From DATCSE01 sp036568605 (lineage in GTDB: Bacteria > Pseudomonadota > Gammaproteobacteria > Burkholderiales > Burkholderiaceae_C), in assembly GCA_036568605.1 (NCBI GenBank), contig DATCSE010000177.1:1-16748 (forward strand): 16,748 nt of DNA, written 5' to 3'. Positions 14,601 to 16,748 of this stretch are shown here, one piece after another. Below the pieces are notes generated by a model that saw only the letters and a list, made by a program, of their open reading frames with translations, did not search any database and was not told the origin of the DNA. The translations under genes were made by a program, and so were the position numbers. Each line of letters starts with the position of its first letter. The first letter of the stretch is position 1.

Positions 14601-15359
14601 ATGACCCTTTCCACGCACATCAAGACACTCGACCAGACCATCGCCGCAATCCAGGCGTTCGACCTGAGCGCGATCAAATTCAAGACCACGTGCAAGGACG
14701 ACGGCTACGGCTGGTCCGCCGCTTATGCCGATCAGATGGAAGTCGCGTACAAGCGATACCTGATCCTGCATGCCAAGTACCCCGAGATGACGCTCGCACC
14801 GGAGCGCGACATCGATCGCTTCTGGCACATGCACATCCTGGACACGCGGCAGTACGCGAACGATTGCGAAGCCAGCTTCGGCCACTTCGTGCATCACTTC
14901 CCCTACCTCGGCCTGCGCGGCGAGGAAGACGCCCAGGCCTTGCAGACCGCGTTCGGGGACACCCAGCGGCTGTACGCGCAGGAGTTCGGCGAGGCGATGC
15001 CGGCGCTGCAGCGCGATGCCGCGGCGTTCTGCTCGGTCGAGTCGGCCCAGGCCAAGGCCGCGTTCTGCTCGGTCGAGTCGACCCAGGCGAAGGCGGCGTT
15101 CTGCTCCATCGAGTCGACGCAAGCCAACGCCGCGTTCTGCTCCGTCGAGTCGACCCAAGCCCAGGCAGCGTTCTGCTCTGTCGAGTCGACGCAAGCCAAG
15201 GCCGCGTTCTGCTCGATCGAGTCGACGCAAGCCAAGGCCGCGTTCTGCTCGATCGAGTCGACCCAGGCCAAGGCGGCGTTCTGCTCTGTCGAATCCACGA
15301 AGGCCAAGGCCGCGTTCTGCTCCGTCGAGCGTCCGCGTGACCTGACGGCGTGCAACTGA
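14601..15359 (+). CDS. GRDP-like domain protein with C-terminal tandem 12-residue Phe-Cys-Ser repeats
   Basis: A 252-residue protein with two parts. Residues 1-140 resemble the bacterial relatives of plant glycine-rich-domain proteins (GRDP/DUF1399-like): RFWHMHILDTRQYANDC (73-89), FGHFVHHFPYLGLRGEED (93-110) and a helical end. Trp75, His76, His78, His95, His98 and His99 could bind metal or a ligand. Residues 141-236 are eight exact-length 12-residue repeats, consensus AAFCSVESTQAK, followed by a truncated ninth repeat and the end RPRDLTACN. Cys, Phe, Ser and Glu are invariant in all units. No signal peptide or membrane segment is seen, so it starts in the cytoplasm. The ATG at 14601 has GGGAG five bases upstream; an in-frame start at 14505 would overlap the preceding gene and adds no recognisable sequence. 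The function of such proteins is unknown to me. A strong hairpin follows the stop. Confidence 0.85.
   Translation: MTLSTHIKTLDQTIAAIQAFDLSAIKFKTTCKDDGYGWSAAYADQMEVAYKRYLILHAKYPEMTLAPERDIDRFWHMHILDTRQYANDCEASFGHFVHHFPYLGLRGEEDAQALQTAFGDTQRLYAQEFGEAMPALQRDAAAFCSVESAQAKAAFCSVESTQAKAAFCSIESTQANAAFCSVESTQAQAAFCSVESTQAKAAFCSIESTQAKAAFCSIESTQAKAAFCSVESTKAKAAFCSVERPRDLTACN
15021..15329 (+). repeat. Coding 36-bp tandem repeat, 8 full units plus 21 bp
   Basis: Units begin at 15021, 15057, 15093, 15129, 15165, 15201, 15237, 15273 and, partially, 15309, with no insertion or deletion. Each codes for AAFCSxESTQAx. Position 6 is Val or Ile and position 12 is Lys, Asn or Gln; unit 1 has Ala at position 9 and unit 8 has Lys at position 10. 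Nucleotide differences are mostly at third codon positions (GCG/GCC/GCA, TCG/TCC/TCT, ACC/ACG). There are no unique spacers, so this is not a CRISPR array. Confidence 0.95.
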
Positions 15360-15379
15360 CGCACCTGGCCACTTCGACT

Positions 15380-15420
15380 CGAGGCCACGCCCGCGTGCAT
15401 GTCGCGTGGGCGTGGCCTCG
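15380..15420 (+). terminator. Strong hairpin terminator after the Cys-repeat gene
   Basis: A perfect 13-bp inverted repeat, CGAGGCCACGCCC (15380-15392) and GGGCGTGGCCTCG (15408-15420), with a 15-nt loop. It begins 21 bp after the stop codon and is followed by TTCCT. The stem is strong but the T-run is poor, so termination is likely but may be partial. It separates the repeat gene from the aminotransferase gene. Confidence 0.6.
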
Positions 15421-15449
15421 TTCCTGACGCACCCGACAGCCGCCACGCC

Positions 15450-16586
15450 ATGCATGCGACGACACCCCATCCGGACACCGGCGCCGCAACCGGCTTGCGC
15501 AGCCCGCTGCAGCCCAGCGCCCGCATCCGCATCGCCCCGGCCACGCATGCCGAACCGGCGCTGTTGCAGCTGCCCGGCGCTCACATGCACCTGATGGAGA
15601 ACGCGCACGACTTCTACCCGTCCGTCGCGCGGGCGCTGCAGCGGGCCGGCAGCGAACGCATCCTGTACGCCTATCCCGACCCGCAATACAAGACCCTGAA
15701 GGCAGCCATTGCACAAGACATGGCCACGACGCCCGATCACATCGCGGTGGCAGCCGGCAGCAGCGAGTTGATCGATCGGGCACTGCGCCTGTTCTGCACG
15801 GCCGGCGACGCCATCGTCACGACGCAGCCCACCTGGTCGTTCTTCGACGCCTTCGTGAGGCGCTGGCAGCTGGTTCCCACGCAGGTGCCCATGAAGGGCT
15901 CGCTGCAGCACGGCGATCTGCAGCATGACCTCCCAGGCCTGCTGGCCGCGATCACGCCGCGCACCCGGCTCGTGTACCTGGCCAATCCCTGCAACCCGAC
16001 CGGCTCGACGCTGGCACCGCGTGCGCTGGAGGCTTTTGTCGAGAACCTGCCCGCGCATGTCGTCACCGTGGTCGACGAAGCCTATCTGCCGTATGCCGAT
16101 GAAGACCGCCGCCCGGCGCTGGCGGCACTGGTCGACCGCAGCGCGGCGCGGCTGATCCTGCTGCGCACCTTCTCGAAATTCTTCGGGCTCGCCGGCCTGC
16201 GCGTGGGCCACGCGGTGGCCAGCCCCGACACGGTCCAGCTGTTGTCGCACGCCGAGATCCCGTTTGCGGTCGGCGCACCCGCCGTCGTGGCGGCCGAGGC
16301 CGCGCTGGCCGACATCGCCTTCAGGCAGCAGGTGTTCGATGCGAATCAGCGCGGCCGCCGCCAACTGCTGGCCGGGCTGGCTGCGCTGGGATTGCCGGCG
16401 CAGGCCAGCCAGACCAACTTCGTGCTGTTCCGGCCGCCGGTCGCGCCGAAGACGGTTCGCGATGACCTGCGCCAGTTGGGCCTGGTGCTGCCGCACGTGC
16501 ATCCGTTCTTCGACGGCTGCGCGATGCTGACCGTCGGCCGGCCCGAGCACAACGAACTGATCCTCGACTACCTGGGGGGCTTGTGA
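15450..16586 (+). CDS. Pyridoxal-phosphate aminotransferase, histidinol-phosphate aminotransferase-like (class I/II)
   Basis: A 378-residue fold-type I aminotransferase of the HisC-like group. Visible elements are YAYPDPQYKTLKAAIA (73-88), AAGSSELIDRALRLF (101-115), NPCNPTG (179-185), VDEAYLPYAD (208-217), the PLP-lysine Lys243 in RTFSKFFGLAGLRVG with Arg251, and the C-terminal MLTVGRPEHNELIL. It would transfer an amino group using PLP in the cytoplasm. The usual HisC N-terminal ENP motif is replaced by MENAHDFYP, and no other histidine gene is nearby. A dedicated role other than histidine synthesis is therefore plausible. The start at 15450 is preferred over the ATG at 15399, which lies inside the loop of the preceding terminator hairpin; no clear ribosome binding site supports either. 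Confidence 0.85.
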   Translation: MHATTPHPDTGAATGLRSPLQPSARIRIAPATHAEPALLQLPGAHMHLMENAHDFYPSVARALQRAGSERILYAYPDPQYKTLKAAIAQDMATTPDHIAVAAGSSELIDRALRLFCTAGDAIVTTQPTWSFFDAFVRRWQLVPTQVPMKGSLQHGDLQHDLPGLLAAITPRTRLVYLANPCNPTGSTLAPRALEAFVENLPAHVVTVVDEAYLPYADEDRRPALAALVDRSAARLILLRTFSKFFGLAGLRVGHAVASPDTVQLLSHAEIPFAVGAPAVVAAEAALADIAFRQQVFDANQRGRRQLLAGLAALGLPAQASQTNFVLFRPPVAPKTVRDDLRQLGLVLPHVHPFFDGCAMLTVGRPEHNELILDYLGGL

Positions 16587-16605
16587 GCAGCGCCCTGGTC
16601 CCCGC

Positions 16606-16748
16606 TCACGCGGCGACTTGCAGCCCCTGCACCAGTCGCTGCGCCAGCCGCGGCTGCCGCAGCCGGTCCAGCCACCAGTTCAGCGCACGGCCTTCGCTGC
16701 CGCCGCGCCATCCGACGTAGAGAATGTTGGGCTCGCGCGGATCGGCGG
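16606..16748 (-). CDS. C-terminal end of a probable LysR-family regulator (5' part outside window)
   Basis: Forty-six codons and a TGA stop (16606-16608) are visible, convergent with the aminotransferase gene after a 19-bp gap. The text ADPREPNILYVGWRGGSEGRALNWWLDRL (given here as two joined blocks, ADPREPNILYVGWRGG and SEGRALNWWLDRL) resembles the last strand and helix of LysR effector domains, where a WR-G--GRAL-WW-D-L pattern is common. The frame is open across the whole fragment. The family call rests on this short tail only. Confidence 0.5.
   Translation of the reverse strand, partial: ADPREPNILYVGWRGGSEGRALNWWLDRLRQPRLAQRLVQGLQVAA

Noticed and set aside
15021..15329. CRISPR array or non-coding satellite because of the exact 36-bp period
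   Set aside because: The units are contiguous without unique spacers, stay in one coding frame, and vary mostly at silent positions, so this is a protein repeat.
15399..15450. Earlier ATG at 15399 for the aminotransferase
   Set aside because: It lies in the loop of the 13-bp terminator hairpin and adds residues unlike the family.
14331..16550. Long minus-strand open frame (739 codons) across the repeat gene and the aminotransferase gene
   Set aside because: It lies antisense to well-supported genes, has Arg/Gly/Gln-rich text with no family pattern, and stays open because the GC-rich repeats have a length divisible by three.

Overview
The window is GC-rich, densely packed bacterial chromosome. 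Gene content, codon choice and protein style suggest a betaproteobacterium of the order Burkholderiales (Rubrivivax/Leptothrix/Piscinibacter-like). That placement is an inference from how the proteins look, not from a search. No rRNA, tRNA, insertion sequence, phage gene or CRISPR array was seen.

Left part (1-6898, minus strand): a catabolic cluster for hydroquinone. Read in the direction of transcription it holds a LysR regulator (6898-5945), the small (5816-5304) and large (5278-4304) subunits of a type II hydroquinone 1,2-dioxygenase, an intergenic pair of GC-rich hairpins, a SnoaL/NTF2-like protein (4171-3695), an aldehyde dehydrogenase fitting 4-hydroxymuconic semialdehyde dehydrogenase (3685-2174), a maleylacetate reductase (2177-1107, ATGA overlap) and the start of a branched-chain-amino-acid-type ABC substrate-binding protein (1072 to beyond the left edge). 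Together these would take hydroquinone through 4-hydroxymuconic semialdehyde and maleylacetate to 3-oxoadipate, and import an aromatic precursor. The enzyme that makes hydroquinone is not in the window.

Middle part (7066-10807): a winged-helix class I methyltransferase (plus), a PaiB-type FMN-binding protein (minus), a divergent MocR/PdxR-type regulator (plus) with a candidate direct-repeat operator, and a small TonB-C-like exported protein (minus) whose 3' end overlaps the regulator gene by 83 bp.

Right part (11153-16748): a large membrane CHASE-PAS-GAF-GGDEF-EAL cyclic-di-GMP enzyme with all signature motifs intact. It is followed by the most unusual gene of the window, a 252-residue protein (14601-15359) made of a GRDP-like Trp/His-rich domain and a C-terminal tail of eight and a half tandem 12-residue repeats. 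Each repeat carries one invariant Phe-Cys-Ser. A strong hairpin terminator follows, then a HisC-like PLP aminotransferase (15450-16586) and the 3' end of a convergent gene that looks like a LysR-type regulator. The Cys-repeat protein is the best candidate for something undescribed: possibly a metal- or thiol-binding solenoid, or a multi-core modified-peptide precursor.
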